NCBI GenBank assembly: GCA_016704435.1
Contig: JADJAB010000013.1
Span: 1-64,000 of the forward strand
Length of the DNA: 64,000 nt
DNA from: Rhodobacter sp.
GTDB lineage: Bacteria; Pseudomonadota; Alphaproteobacteria; Rhodobacterales; Rhodobacteraceae
Direction of reading: 5' to 3'
The first letter of the stretch is position 1; each line of letters begins with the position of its first letter. The position numbers and the translations under genes are program-made. Shown piece after piece: positions 1-11,301 of the stretch. The notes under the pieces were generated by a model. That model did no database searches and was not told the DNA's origin. It saw nothing but the letters and a program-made list of their open reading frames with translations.

Positions 1-602
1 GGCGAAGGCGGAAAGGAAATGGGTATAGGCCAGCAGCCAGGCGGCATCGGCAGTGTCGAAGCGGATGGTCGGCGCGATGGTGTCGACCGAGGCCAGCCGA
101 CCCGCGCCCAGGGTCAACCCGGCGACCGAGCCGAGGTCTTCGCCTTCGTCGCGGGTGGCGTTCATGTTGATGTCGAACCACAGGTCGCCGACCGCGATCT
201 CCAGCGCGAAATTCTGCTCGCCCAGGGTCGCCAGCGCCGCGCGCGCGGTGGCCATATCGCTGTCCAGATCGGTCAGCAGGGTGACGATGTCCTGGCCCGC
301 AAAGGCGCGGGCGGCGGGGTTTTCCGGGATCGGCAGGCGCAGGATCGGCAGTTCCGACCAGTCGGCCTGCACGCCGGTCTGCCAGCGCAGTTGCAGCGCG
401 CCCTCGACGCCGGACAGGAAGCGCAGGCCGGCCAGGGCGAACAGCTCCGGCGGAGTCGGCGCGGGCAGCGCGGCCAGCCGCGCCTCGGTGGCGGCGATGC
501 CGTTGGCGGCGATCTCGGCGAGATCGGCGACGGGTCGGCGGTGGCGACGGTGGCGACGGTGGCGGCAAGGGTCAGGGCGGCGGCAAGCAGGGGACGGTGC
601 AT
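1..602 (-). CDS. Secreted protein of unknown function, partial, frame-broken
   Basis: This minus-strand gene starts at the ATG at 602 with a clear signal peptide (MHRPLLAAALTLAATVATVA) and runs off the left edge. The frame of the signal peptide becomes nonsense after about 22 residues. A second frame then continues without stops to position 1 and reads as a plausible soluble protein (ADLAEIAANGIAATEARL, later LWFDINMNATRDEGEDLGS). A one-base indel near 530-545 would join them, and a GGG/CC run there makes sequencing error likely. I do not recognise the family. It is probably periplasmic and mostly helical. The inverted repeat at 714-783 separates it from the next gene. Confidence 0.55.
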
Positions 603-713
603 GGGGGGCTCCTTTTGCGGCTGGACGCAGGATGCGCGCCGGCTTCGGAAGGGTCAAGTTGCCGTGGGGTAGGGATTTCCGGCGTCGGCCTTGCGGATCG
701 GTCAGCGCCTCCG

Positions 714-783
714 GCGGGAGTATTTCCAAAAGAGCAAACCGGGGAACAAGCGGAATGGGCTTGCTCTTTCGGAAATACTCCCC
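714..783. repeat. Long inverted repeat of the ATACTCC family, probable terminator
   Basis: Arms of about 24 bp (GCGGGAGTATTTCCAAAAGA... at 714-737 and its near-perfect complement ending AATACTCCCC at 761-783) flank a loop of about 23 bases. It lies just beyond the 3' end of the methyltransferase gene that stops at 812 on the minus strand, where a terminator is expected. The ATACTCC core recurs at 24.03, 37.18 and 42.25 kb. Confidence 0.7.
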
Positions 784-811
784 GCGGAGCGGCCGCCGTC
801 GGGCCTGGCGC

Positions 812-1492
812 TCAGGCCAGGGAAAGGACGCAAAGGCGCTGGCCGCGCGGCAATTGCCGGTCCCGCCAGGCACAGGAAAAGCCGGTGACGGCGGCATCTT
901 CCGCGATCGCGCTGGCAGGGCGGTGCCAGGGCGGGCGGTCAGAGTGGGTGACCACGCCGTCGGGCTGGGCCAGCCGGCCGGCGTGGCCCTCGGGGCACAG
1001 GAAAACCGTCAGCAGCAGCTTGCCCTGCGACCGCAGGTGGTGGCGCAGGTTGGTCAGGGCAGGCCGGAGCATCGCGGCTGGCAGGTGAGTGAAGACGCCG
1101 AAGGCGATGGCGAAATCGAAATCCGCGGGCAGGCCGGGAAAGGCGAAACCGGCATCCTCGACCAGTTGCGGCAGCGGCAGGCGCGATTGCAGGTCGGGCG
1201 ACAGCTCTGCCTCCCAGCCGCGCCGCATCAGCGCAAGGCTGGCATCGGTGCCCCAGTAGTGGCCGGGGTCAAGCAAGGCCACCGCCTTGTGGCCCAGCCG
1301 CAGCGCGCCGCAGCCGATGTCCAGCAGGCGGTGCTGCGGCTGCATCCCCTCGGCCGACAGGCAGGCCATCTGGGCGCGGGCGGTCTCATCCCAGCGGCCG
1401 CCGACGATGTCGCGGTGCCTTCCCGCCGCCAGCGCGCGATCATAGAACCCCGACGCCAGATAGGGGGACGTGGGCCTTGTGCCGGGGGCCAT
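812..1492 (-). CDS. Class I SAM-dependent methyltransferase
   Basis: A 226-residue protein with a Rossmann methyltransferase core. The glycine-rich SAM motif LLDIGCGALRLG lies near residues 56-67, followed by an acidic strand-2 end (GTDAS) and the post-core strand FDFAIAFGVFTHLP. I chose the ATG at 1492 because it overlaps the stop of the upstream FkbM gene as TGATG, the usual sign of translational coupling. The longer frame upstream is a shadow of the FkbM gene. Sitting in one operon with another methyltransferase suggests glycan or small-molecule modification, but the substrate cannot be read from the sequence. Confidence 0.85.
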   Translation of the reverse strand: MAPGTRPTSPYLASGFYDRALAAGRHRDIVGGRWDETARAQMACLSAEGMQPQHRLLDIGCGALRLGHKAVALLDPGHYWGTDASLALMRRGWEAELSPDLQSRLPLPQLVEDAGFAFPGLPADFDFAIAFGVFTHLPAAMLRPALTNLRHHLRSQGKLLLTVFLCPEGHAGRLAQPDGVVTHSDRPPWHRPASAIAEDAAVTGFSCAWRDRQLPRGQRLCVLSLA

Positions 1493-2256
1493 CAGCGCGA
1501 CGGCAGAAAGCCGGGCGGCGGCGGCTCTTGCGGGTGGACGAGCAGGAAGTTCTCGTTCGCGCGGTAGCGGCGGAACCGGTCCTGCACCGCATATCCGGTG
1601 CCGCGCAGCCAGAGGCGGAAGTCGCCGAAGTTCTTGCGGTCCACTTCGACAAAGAGGCGCGGGCGCCACCGCGCAAGGGTCTGGTCAAGCCCTGCCAGGA
1701 CCCGCATTTCCATGCCCTCGACGTCGATCTTGATGAAATCGACCGGCTGGTCGGCCAGCACGCTGTCGCCCCGGATCACCGCCAGCGTGCCGCCCTCGAC
1801 CGCGACCATCCGGCCGCCGCCCAGATTGCGCCGGGGGGCGTGGACCGAAAGCCCCTCTTGCGCCGAATCCGAAAGGCCGCAGCCAAGGTGCGAGAGGTCG
1901 CAGCGGTCCTCGACGCCGTTCAGCACCAGGTTGGAGCGCAGGACGGCGATCGCGGCGGGGTTCGGTTCGAACAGGATCGCGCGCGCGGCGCGCAGGAATT
2001 TCAGCACGAACAGCGTGTGGTTGCCGATGTTCGCGCCGATATCGCAAAAGGTGCTGTCCGGGCGCAGCCATTTGCGGATGATGTCCAGCTCTTCGGTTTC
2101 GTAGAAGCGGCCGGCGCGGTGCTCGGCCTGGATGGCGTCACGGGCGTCGGTGATGGTGAAGAAGACCGGTTCGTTCCAGAGCGTGCAGCGCACCACCGCT
2201 CCGGCAGAGATCGGGGGAAGGTCGGTCACGGGCGGAACGGGGGCGGGGGCGTCCAA
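1492..2256 (-). CDS. FkbM family methyltransferase
   Basis: A 254-residue protein with the FkbM-type SAM-binding motif CDIGANIGNHTLF at about residues 71-83, an acidic ribose-binding residue in ILFEPNP, and the FkbM signature VDFIKIDVEGMEMRVLAGL near residue 170. FkbM enzymes methylate hydroxyl groups of sugars or natural products. It is translationally coupled to the downstream methyltransferase (TGATG at 1490-1494). There is no signal peptide, so it acts in the cytoplasm. A second, unrelated-looking FkbM protein lies at 35553-36230. Confidence 0.88.
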   Translation of the reverse strand: MDAPAPVPPVTDLPPISAGAVVRCTLWNEPVFFTITDARDAIQAEHRAGRFYETEELDIIRKWLRPDSTFCDIGANIGNHTLFVLKFLRAARAILFEPNPAAIAVLRSNLVLNGVEDRCDLSHLGCGLSDSAQEGLSVHAPRRNLGGGRMVAVEGGTLAVIRGDSVLADQPVDFIKIDVEGMEMRVLAGLDQTLARWRPRLFVEVDRKNFGDFRLWLRGTGYAVQDRFRRYRANENFLLVHPQEPPPPGFLPSR

Positions 2257-2398
2257 AGGATCATGTCATCCGGTGCAGCGGATCGTTTCGCAGAAGCTAA
2301 CAATCGCGGCCCGGCTTGGCAACGCGGAAGCGGCGGGGCCGTGGCGGGCAGGCGCCAGGGCCGGGCCGCCGCCGGAGTGGCTTTCGGGCGGCGCGGTC

Positions 2399-2560
2399 TC
2401 AGCCCTTCGGGGCGGGTTTCGTGGCGGCGGCGGCCTTCATCCGGGCCAGCAGCACGGCCTTGTCGTCGTCGGCTGCCTTGGGGGCACCCTTCAAGGTCTT
2501 GCGCTTGGGGCGCGGGGTGGATTTCGCGGCATGCGCGCTGCCGGATTTCGAATAGTCCAT
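2399..2560 (-). CDS. Small basic protein of unknown function (53 aa)
   Basis: The start at 2560 (MDYSKSGSAHAAKSTPRPKR) has a GGAG ribosome site about 7 bases upstream. The product is lysine- and alanine-rich and low in complexity, with a short helix (DDDKAVLLARMKAAAAT) before the end. It resembles the short basic proteins found beside central-metabolism genes in Rhodobacteraceae, but I cannot assign a family. It lies downstream of mdh on the same strand, beyond the mdh terminator, so it probably has its own promoter. Confidence 0.6.
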   Translation of the reverse strand: MDYSKSGSAHAAKSTPRPKRKTLKGAPKAADDDKAVLLARMKAAAATKPAPKG

Positions 2561-2620
2561 GGTCGTCTCCAGCCTTCGGGTCAGGGCAGGGATGCCTGCT
2601 TTGCGGCGCGGCCGCAATGG

Positions 2621-2648
2621 AAAAAGGGCGCCGCGGCGGGCGCCCTTT
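2621..2648 (-). terminator. Rho-independent terminator of mdh
   Basis: A perfect 10-bp stem (AAAGGGCGCC at 2623-2632 paired with GGCGCCCTTT at 2639-2648) with a 6-base loop. Read on the minus strand, a run of five Ts follows the stem. It begins 20 bases after the mdh stop. Confidence 0.85.
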
Positions 2649-2667
2649 CATCGTCTTGCCGGGCGAT

Positions 2668-5041
<2,374 letters not shown>

Positions 5042-5899
5042 ATGGCCCGCCCCTACCGATCTGTCCTCTATATTCCCGGATCAAGGGACGGGCGCTGGAA
5101 AAGGCCTGCGGGCTGGCGGCCGATGCGATCATCTTCGATCTGGAAGATGCGGTGGCGCCTGACGAAAAGCCCACCGCGCGTGACCTGCTTGCGCGGGTCC
5201 TGCGCGATTTCGACTATGGCGCGCGGGCGCGGATCGTGCGGATCAACGGCTTTCACACCGACTGGGGCCGGGCCGATGCCGCCGCGGTGGCAAAGGCGAT
5301 GGCGGCGGGCGCGCGGGTGGATGCGTTGCTGGTTCCCAAGGTGAACCGCGCCGCCGATCTGGACGCGGTGGCGGCGGCGGTTCCGGGGGGCGACCTCTGG
5401 GCGATGATGGAAACCGCGGCCGGAATGCTGAACGCGGCCGAAATCGCCGCCCATCCGCGGCTGACGGGTCTGGTGATGGGAACCAACGATCTGGCTGCGG
5501 AACTGGGCAGCCGGTTCCGGGCGGACCGTCTGCCGGTGCAGGCGGGCTGGGCTGTGCCTGCTGGCCGCCAGGGCGCATGGCAAGGTGATCATCGACGGCG
5601 TCTACAACGCCTTCAAGGACGACGAGGGCCTGCGCGCGGAATGCGCGCAGGGCCGCGACATGGGATTTGACGGCAAGACCGTTGTCCACCCCGCGCAACT
5701 GGCGATCGCCAATGCCGCCTTCGCGCCCTCCGAAATCGAGGTCGACCTGGCGCGCCGCCAGATCGCGGGTTTCGAGGCCGCAAAGGCCACGGGCGAAGGC
5801 GTGGCGGTGGTGGATGGCCGGATTGTCGAGAACCTGCACGTTGCGACTGCACTGGCCACGCTGGAAAAGGCCGAGGCGATTGCGGCGCTGGCGAATTGA
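5042..5899 (+). CDS. mcl2: (3S)-malyl-CoA thioesterase (CitE/HpcH family), two frame breaks
   Basis: The gene starts at the ATG at 5042 behind AAGGAG and encodes MARPYRSVLYIPGS, the start typical of Mcl2 rather than the longer Mcl1 lyase. It hydrolyses (3S)-malyl-CoA to malate and CoA, completing acetyl-CoA plus glyoxylate condensation in the ethylmalonyl-CoA pathway. The family core is present: DAIIFDLEDAVAPDEK, RIVRINGFHTDWGR, WAMMETAAGMLNA, LVMGTNDLAAEL, IIDGVYNAFKD and GFDGKTVVHPAQLAIAN. Two single-base deletions split it into three frames: one near 5083 in ATCAAGGGA (ALEKACGL follows in the new frame) and one near 5550 in GGCTGGGCTG (LCLLAARAHGK follows). Adding one base at each site restores about 285 aa. 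The order mdh-mcl2-nnrU-mch-sdh matches Rhodobacter. Confidence 0.9.
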
Positions 5900-5935
5900 G
5901 GGCAGGGTGGCGCCAGTTCATTTCGAGGTGATCCG

Positions 5936-6481
5936 ATGACCCTTCTCGTTCTTGGCGTGGCGCTGTGGTGGGTGGCGCATCTGTTCAAAAGGCTGGCACC
6001 GGGGCCGCGGGTGCGGCTGGGCGATCCGGGAAAGGGGCTGGTGGCGCTGGCGCTGGTCGGCGCGGTCGTGCTGATGGTGCTGGGGTTCCGCGCGGCCGGG
6101 TTCGTGGAGCTGTGGTATCCGCCGGGCTGGCTGGTGCATGTGAACAACCTGTTGATGATGCTGTCGGTTTTTCTCTTCGCGGCGGATGGCATGCGCGCCC
6201 CGGTGATCGGGCGGATGCGGCACCCGCAGCTGATCGGGTTCAAGACCTGGGCGGTGGCGCATCTGCTGGTGAATGGCGATCTGGCCAGCGTGGTGCTGTT
6301 CGGCGGGCTGCTGGCCTGGGCGGTGGTCGAGGTGATCGTGATCAACCGCGCCCAGCCGGTCTGGACGCCAAAGCCGGTGCGTCCGGGGGCCAATGTGAAG
6401 GCGGTGGCAGCGACGATCTTTGCGGTCGTCGGGATCATGCTGATCCACAACTGGCTGGGCGTGAAGCCCTGGGGCGGCTGA
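5936..6481 (+). CDS. NnrU family membrane protein
   Basis: A 181-residue inner-membrane protein with about five hydrophobic helices (from MTLLVLGVALWWVAHLFKR onward) and the NnrU-like core HLLVNGDLASVVLFGGLLAWAV. NnrU was named from denitrification clusters but its chemistry is unresolved. In purple bacteria this copy travels with the malyl-CoA thioesterase and mesaconyl-CoA hydratase genes, and here it begins 36 bases after mcl2 and ends one base before the DUF1737 gene, so it is surely in their operon. Nothing in the sequence ties it to nitrogen oxides. Confidence 0.85.
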   Translation: MTLLVLGVALWWVAHLFKRLAPGPRVRLGDPGKGLVALALVGAVVLMVLGFRAAGFVELWYPPGWLVHVNNLLMMLSVFLFAADGMRAPVIGRMRHPQLIGFKTWAVAHLLVNGDLASVVLFGGLLAWAVVEVIVINRAQPVWTPKPVRPGANVKAVAATIFAVVGIMLIHNWLGVKPWGG

Positions 6482-6482
6482 G

Positions 6483-6686
6483 ATGCGGCTTTACCGCTTT
6501 CTGTCCGACGACGACACATCGGCCTTCTGCCACAAGGTCAGCCTGGCGCTGTCGAAGGGCTGGGACCTGCACGGCGGGCCGACCTATGCCTTCGATGCGG
6601 CGCGCGGCGTGATGCGCTGCGGGCAGGCGGTGGTGAAAGAGGTGCCGGGGCCCTACAGCCCGGATCTGAAACTCGGGGAATCGTAG
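6483..6686 (+). CDS. DUF1737 domain protein (67 aa)
   Basis: A small soluble protein, MRLYRFLSDDDTSAFCHKVS onward, that matches DUF1737 with its characteristic GWDLHGGPTYAFDAARG segment. It lies one base after the NnrU stop and 45 bases before mch, in the same operon. The TAG stop is supplied by the first bases of a palindromic repeat (GTAGGATGGGC) at 6683, so the C-terminal end may have been set by insertion of that repeat. The function is unknown. Confidence 0.8.
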   Translation: MRLYRFLSDDDTSAFCHKVSLALSKGWDLHGGPTYAFDAARGVMRCGQAVVKEVPGPYSPDLKLGES

Positions 6687-6710
6687 GATGGGCAATACTG
6701 CCCCTCCTGC
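6683..6710. repeat. GTAGGATGGGC palindromic repeat, copy 1
   Basis: GTAGGATGGGCAATACTGCC, followed by CCTCCTGC, folds into a hairpin with an AATACT-type centre. The same element is at 47901-47930. Both copies provide the TAG stop of the adjoining gene. Confidence 0.7.
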
Positions 6711-6731
6711 GGGTCCGGCCGCAAAGGACGG

Positions 6732-7766
6732 ATGATGAAGACCAATCCGGGCCGCTTCTTCGAGGATTACGCCTTGGGCGAGACCATCGTCCATGCCGTG
6801 CCGCGCACCCTGTCGGGGGGCGAGAGGGCGCTTTACCACGCGCTTTATCCGGCGCGGGGGGCGCTCTATTCCTCGGACGAGCTTGCCCGCTCTTGCGGCC
6901 TGCCCGCCGCGCCGCTGGATGACCTGATCGCCTTCCACACCGTCTTCGGCAAGACCGTGCCCGACATCTCGCTGAACGCCATTGCCAACCTCGGCTATGC
7001 CGAAGGCCGCTGGCTGGCGCCGGTCTGGCCGGGCGACACGCTGCGGTCGGAATCGACGGTGATCGGGCTGAAGGAGAACTCCAGTGGCGCCTCCGGCGTG
7101 GTCTGGGTGCGCACGCGGGGTCTCAACCAGCGGGGCGAAGCGGTGCTGGACTATGTTCGCTGGGTGATGGTGCGCAAGTTGCGCGGCGATGTGCCCGCGC
7201 CGGCGCCGGTTGTTCCAGAACTGCAGGCCTCGGTCGCCGCGGTGGCGCTGGTGGTGCCCGCGGGGTTGGATTTCTCCAACTACGATTTCGCGCTTGCGGG
7301 CGAACCGCATCGTTGGGGCGACTATGTCGTGGGCGAGAAGATCGACCACGTCGATGGCGTCACCGTGGAAGAGGCCGAGCATATGCTGGCCACGCGGCTG
7401 TGGCAGAACACCTCGAAAGTGCATTTCGACACCGGCCAGCGCGACGATGGCAAGCGGCTGATCTACGGCGGCCATGTGATTTCGCTGGCCCGCGCACTGT
7501 CGTTCAACGGCTTGGCCAATGCGCAGATGCTGGTGGCGCTGAACGCGGGCGCCCATGCCAACCCGTGCTTTTCAGGCGACACGGTGAAAGCCTGGTCCGA
7601 GGTGCTGGACCGGGCCGAAACAGCCGCCCCCGGCGTGGGCGCGCTGCGGCTGCGGCTGGTGGCGGTCAAACAGGGCGCAGAACCTTTCGCGCTGAAGGAC
7701 GAGGCCGGGCGCTACCTGCCGCAGGTGCTGCTGGATCTGGACTACTGGGCCCTTGTGCCGAAATGA
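6732..7766 (+). CDS. mch: Mesaconyl-CoA hydratase (beta-methylmalyl-CoA dehydratase)
   Basis: A 344-residue double MaoC/hot-dog hydratase that interconverts mesaconyl-C1-CoA and beta-methylmalyl-CoA in the ethylmalonyl-CoA pathway. The N-terminal hot-dog starts at RFFEDYALGETIVHAVPRTL. The second repeat includes RWGDYVVGEKIDHVDGVTVEEAEH and the conserved HFDTGQRDD and GGHVISLARALSFNGLAN segments. The length agrees with characterised Mch. Two adjacent ATGs (6732 and 6735) are possible. The second has the better distance to AAAGGA. It follows mcl2-nnrU-DUF1737 in one operon. Confidence 0.95.
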   Translation: MMKTNPGRFFEDYALGETIVHAVPRTLSGGERALYHALYPARGALYSSDELARSCGLPAAPLDDLIAFHTVFGKTVPDISLNAIANLGYAEGRWLAPVWPGDTLRSESTVIGLKENSSGASGVVWVRTRGLNQRGEAVLDYVRWVMVRKLRGDVPAPAPVVPELQASVAAVALVVPAGLDFSNYDFALAGEPHRWGDYVVGEKIDHVDGVTVEEAEHMLATRLWQNTSKVHFDTGQRDDGKRLIYGGHVISLARALSFNGLANAQMLVALNAGAHANPCFSGDTVKAWSEVLDRAETAAPGVGALRLRLVAVKQGAEPFALKDEAGRYLPQVLLDLDYWALVPK

Positions 7767-7804
7767 GACGCCCGATACCAAACAAACAAAAGGGATATTC
7801 AGCC

Positions 7805-8548
7805 ATGCGCAAGACAGCTTTCCCGGCCATTCTGGCCCTGGCATTCCTGACCACTGCCGCCGCCGCTGAAGAACCATCGGACGAAGCGGCGGAGTTTGTC
7901 CGTGGCAACGTCTGGTCGATCCTCTACCACGAATTCGGGCATGCGCTGGTCGATATCCTGGGTGTGCCCGTCATGGGCCGCGAAGAAGACGCGGCTGATG
8001 CCCTCTCGGTCGTTCTGACGAACGAGATGTGGGACGAAGACATGGCCCGGACGACGGCCTGGGCCACGGCGGAATTCTGGTTGCAGTCGGCCAGTGACAA
8101 TGCAGATGAAGAACCGGCCTATGCCGATGTCCATGGCCTGGACATGCAGCGCCATTTCACCCATGTCTGCCTGTTCTACGGTGCCAACCCGGACGCCCGC
8201 GGCGATTTCGTGACCGAGTTCGAACTGCCCGAAGAACGTGCCGAGGGCTGCGCCGATGAATATGCACGGACGGCCGAATCCTGGGGCCTGTATCTGGACG
8301 AGATCGCGACCGACGAGCCCGGAACCTCGATCAGCATGGATGTGGACCCGGCAGACAGCATCTCGATCGTTCTTGGCTATGAGGTCGAAGGGTTGAATGA
8401 AAGGTACGTTCTGCCCGAAGGGCTGACCGTGTCCCTTGAATCCTGCGGAGAGATCAACGCCTTTTACGATTCCGCGACCATGTCCGTCACCTTCTGCACC
8501 GAATACGTCGACTATCTGTGGGAGCAGACCGAGGCCATGGGTTTGTGA
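7805..8548 (+). CDS. Exported DUF4344 metallopeptidase
   Basis: A 247-residue protein with an N-terminal signal peptide (MRKTAFPAILALAFLTTAAA) and a zinc-protease signature HEFGHALVD at about residues 43-51. This is the HExxH pattern of DUF4344 putative metallopeptidases. The mature protein is very acidic and has cysteines (HVCLFYG, EGCADEY, LESCGE, FCTEY) that could form disulfides in the periplasm. Its substrate is not known. The gene sits between mch and sdhC with 38 bases to mch, and the stop codon lies inside a perfect inverted repeat (8544-8574). Confidence 0.85.
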   Translation: MRKTAFPAILALAFLTTAAAAEEPSDEAAEFVRGNVWSILYHEFGHALVDILGVPVMGREEDAADALSVVLTNEMWDEDMARTTAWATAEFWLQSASDNADEEPAYADVHGLDMQRHFTHVCLFYGANPDARGDFVTEFELPEERAEGCADEYARTAESWGLYLDEIATDEPGTSISMDVDPADSISIVLGYEVEGLNERYVLPEGLTVSLESCGEINAFYDSATMSVTFCTEYVDYLWEQTEAMGL

Positions 8549-8574
8549 TCACGACTTTTTTGAACGTGATCACA
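8544..8574. promoter_or_regulatory. Paired GTGATCAC palindromes upstream of sdhC
   Basis: TGTGATCACG at 8544 and CGTGATCACA at 8565 are perfect inverted copies. Each contains the 8-bp palindrome GTGATCAC, and the two palindromes start exactly 21 bases apart, two helical turns. The spacer holds a run of six Ts. It may be a two-site operator for sdh, or a hairpin at the end of the metallopeptidase gene. The T run lies in the loop rather than after the stem, which argues against a simple terminator. Confidence 0.55.
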
Positions 8575-8590
8575 TAGGCGAAGAATATGC

Positions 8591-8610
8591 CTTCGTTATC
8601 GCAAACGAAG
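8591..8610. promoter_or_regulatory. Inverted repeat in the sdh leader
   Basis: CTTCGTT-ATCGCA-AACGAAG is a perfect 7-bp stem with a 6-base loop, 114 bases before the sdhC start. It could be a hairpin in the sdh leader or an operator. It is short, and chance cannot be excluded. Confidence 0.35.
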
Positions 8611-8723
8611 GAGATTTGCCGCATTGCCGGGCGTGACTTGGCGGAATAATCCTTTATGGAAGAGATATGACACAGCGCGGCCCGCGCCTTTTGCCGGGCA
8701 TGCCAGCGACGAAGGGAACCGAC

Positions 8724-9110
8724 ATGGCAGAGTCCAGGCGGGTCGAACGGCCCCTCTCTCCCCATCTGCAGATCTACCGGCCGCAGATCACCGCGATCTC
8801 GTCGATCCTGACGCGGATCACCGGCAACGCGCTGATCCTGGGCGTCTTCCTGGCGGTCTGGTGGCTCCTGGCGGCGGCGATTTCGCAGGAGTATTTCGAG
8901 ATCGCCGACGCGGTGGTGACGTCCTGGTTCGGTGACCTGGTCTTTACCGGCTCGCTCTGGGCGGTGTGGTATCACTACCTGGCCGGCCTGCGTCACCTCT
9001 ATTTCGACGCCGGCCGCGGGCTGGACATCGCGACGGCCGAAAAGCTGGGCTGGGCCTGCGTCATCGGTTCGGTCGTGCTGACCGCAATCACAATCCTTCT
9101 GGTTCAATGA
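8724..9110 (+). CDS. sdhC: Succinate dehydrogenase cytochrome b556 subunit
   Basis: A 128-residue membrane anchor with three hydrophobic helices and the SdhC signature RPLSPHLQIYRPQITAISSI near the N-terminus. The haem-ligand histidine is probably in HYLAGLRHLYFD. With SdhD it holds haem b and the ubiquinone site of complex II. I use the ATG at 8724, where the conserved sequence begins, instead of an upstream ATG at 8667 that adds an unconserved 19-residue tail. First gene of sdhCDA-x-x-sdhB. Confidence 0.95.
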   Translation: MAESRRVERPLSPHLQIYRPQITAISSILTRITGNALILGVFLAVWWLLAAAISQEYFEIADAVVTSWFGDLVFTGSLWAVWYHYLAGLRHLYFDAGRGLDIATAEKLGWACVIGSVVLTAITILLVQ

Positions 9111-9117
9111 GGGCACC

Positions 9118-9489
9118 ATGCGTTATCTGACCGCCCGCAAGCGCGCCGAGGGCAAGGGCGCCGCCCATACCGGGGCGCATCACCATTGGTCCATGACGAT
9201 GTCGTCGGTCGGGCTGGCGTTTCTGGTGCCGCTGGGGATCTACATCTTCGGCGGGCTGCTGGGTGCGCCCTACGAGGTGGTGCTGGCCACCCTTTCCTCG
9301 CCCACCCCGGCCATCGTGCTGGCGCTGATCCTGGTGATCGGCATGCGCCATTTTGCCATGGGCGCCACCACGATGATCGAGGACTATGCCCGCGGCACGG
9401 CGCGCAAGATGCTGATCATCTTCGTGACCTCGCTGGCCTGGCTGATCGGTGCCGTCGGCATCTTCGCGCTTCTGAAAATCGCACTCTGA
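9118..9489 (+). CDS. sdhD: Succinate dehydrogenase hydrophobic membrane anchor
   Basis: A 123-residue anchor subunit that begins 7 bases after sdhC. It has three transmembrane helices and the conserved segment RHFAMGATTMIEDYARG before the last helix, which contributes to quinone and haem binding. The N-terminus MRYLTARKRAEGKGAAHTG and the following HHHW are typical of alphaproteobacterial SdhD. It is part of complex II in the cytoplasmic membrane. Confidence 0.94.
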   Translation: MRYLTARKRAEGKGAAHTGAHHHWSMTMSSVGLAFLVPLGIYIFGGLLGAPYEVVLATLSSPTPAIVLALILVIGMRHFAMGATTMIEDYARGTARKMLIIFVTSLAWLIGAVGIFALLKIAL

Positions 9490-9498
9490 GGATCTGAC

Positions 9499-11301
9499 AT
9501 GACGGCTTACCCTTATGAAGTGCATGATTATGACGTGGTCGTGGTGGGCGCGGGTGGCGCGGGTCTGCGTGCCACGCTGGGCATGGCCGAACAGGGGTTG
9601 CGCACCGCCTGCGTGACCAAGGTGTTCCCGACCCGCAGCCATACGGTGGCCGCGCAGGGCGGCATTGCCGCGTCTCTGGGCAACATGGGGCCCGACAGCT
9701 GGCAATGGCACATGTATGACACGGTGAAGGGCAGCGACTGGCTGGGCGACACCGACGCGATGGAATATCTGGCGCGCGAGGCGCCGAAGGCGGTCTATGA
9801 GCTGGAGCACTACGGTGTGCCGTTTTCGCGCACCGAAGAGGGCAAGATCTACCAGCGCCCCTTTGGCGGCCATACCACCGAATACGGCGAAGGCCCGCCG
9901 GTGCAGCGCACCTGCGCCGCCGCCGACCGCACCGGGCATGCGATCCTGCACACGCTTTACGGCCAGAGCCTGAAGAACAACGCGGAATTCTACATCGAGT
10001 ATTTCGCGATTGATCTGATCATCACCGACGGTGCCTGCACCGGCGTGGTGGCGTGGAAGCTGGATGATGGCACCATGCATGTCTTCAACGCCAAGATGGT
10101 GGTCCTGGCGACCGGCGGCTATGGCCGGGCCTATTTCAGCGCCACTTCCGCCCATACCTGCACCGGCGATGGTGGCGGCATGGTGGCCCGCGCCGGCCTG
10201 CCTTTGCAGGACATGGAGTTCGTGCAGTTCCACCCGACCGGCATCTACGGCTCGGGCTGTCTGATCACCGAAGGCGCGCGGGGCGAGGGCGGATACCTCA
10301 CCAACGCCGAAGGCGAGCGGTTCATGGAACGCTATGCGCCGCATTACAAGGATCTGGCGCCGCGCGATTATGTGTCGCGCTGCATGACGCTGGAAATCCG
10401 CGAAGGGCGCGGCGTGGGGGCAGGCAAGGATCATATCCACCTGCACCTGAACCACCTGCCGCGCGAGGCGCTGGAATTGCGGCTGCCCGGCATTACCGAA
10501 AGCGCGCGCATCTTTGCCGGCGTCGATCTGCACAAGGAGCCGATCCCGGTGCTGCCGACCGTGCACTACAACATGGGCGGTATCCCGACGAACTATTGGG
10601 GCGAGGTGCTGAACCCCACCGCAAAAGACCCCGACGCGGTGTTCCCCGGCCTGATGGCGGTGGGCGAGGCGGGCTGCGCCTCGGTGCATGGCGCCAACCG
10701 GCTGGGCTCGAACTCGCTGATCGACCTGGTGGTGTTCGGCCGCGCGGCCGCCATTCGGGCCGGTCAGGTGGTGGATCCCAAGGCGCCGAACGCGCCGTTG
10801 AACACGGCGCAGATCGACAAGGCGCTGGACCGCTTCGACGGCTTGCGCAATGCCAAGGGCGGCACGCCCACGGCCGAGTTGCGGCTGGAGATGCAAAAGA
10901 CCATGCAGGCCGATGCCGCCGTCTTCCGCACCGAAAAGACGCTTGCCGCGGGTGAGAAGAAGATGACCGCCATCGCCGCCAAGCTGGGCGATCTGCATGT
11001 CACCGACCGCTCCCTCATCTGGAATTCGGACCTGATGGAGACGCTGGAGCTGACCAACCTGATGCCCAACGCCCTGGCCACGATCTACGGCGCCCATGCC
11101 CGCACCGAAAGCCGCGGGGCCCATGCGCATGAGGATCACCCCAAGCGCGACGACGCCAAATGGCGCAAGCACTCGCTGGCCTGGGTGGATGGCGCCAAGG
11201 TGAAGCTGGACTATCGGGCCGTGCATGTGGACCCGCTGACGAAGGAAAAGGACGGCGGCATCAGCCTGAAGAAGATCGCCCCGGCGGAGCGGAAGTTCTG
11301 A
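9499..11301 (+). CDS. sdhA: Succinate dehydrogenase flavoprotein subunit
   Basis: A 600-residue flavoprotein that oxidises succinate to fumarate. It has the N-terminal FAD fold ([20 protein letters not shown]), the covalent-flavin histidine in [12 protein letters not shown], the succinate-binding segment [21 protein letters not shown] and the C-terminal domain with [29 protein letters not shown]. The length is normal. It starts 9 bases after sdhD. A long antisense open frame covering it is a codon-bias shadow. Confidence 0.98.
   Translation: MTAYPYEVHDYDVVVVGAGGAGLRATLGMAEQGLRTACVTKVFPTRSHTVAAQGGIAASLGNMGPDSWQWHMYDTVKGSDWLGDTDAMEYLAREAPKAVYELEHYGVPFSRTEEGKIYQRPFGGHTTEYGEGPPVQRTCAAADRTGHAILHTLYGQSLKNNAEFYIEYFAIDLIITDGACTGVVAWKLDDGTMHVFNAKMVVLATGGYGRAYFSATSAHTCTGDGGGMVARAGLPLQDMEFVQFHPTGIYGSGCLITEGARGEGGYLTNAEGERFMERYAPHYKDLAPRDYVSRCMTLEIREGRGVGAGKDHIHLHLNHLPREALELRLPGITESARIFAGVDLHKEPIPVLPTVHYNMGGIPTNYWGEVLNPTAKDPDAVFPGLMAVGEAGCASVHGANRLGSNSLIDLVVFGRAAAIRAGQVVDPKAPNAPLNTAQIDKALDRFDGLRNAKGGTPTAELRLEMQKTMQADAAVFRTEKTLAAGEKKMTAIAAKLGDLHVTDRSLIWNSDLMETLELTNLMPNALATIYGAHARTESRGAHAHEDHPKRDDAKWRKHSLAWVDGAKVKLDYRAVHVDPLTKEKDGGISLKKIAPAERKF

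Noticed and set aside
5042..5899. Malyl-CoA lyase (mcl1) as the identity of the CitE-family gene
   Set aside because: The N-terminus MARPYRSVLYIPGS and the WAMMETAAGMLNA, MGTNDLAAEL and IIDGVYNAF segments match the shorter thioesterase Mcl2, and the restored length is about 285 aa.
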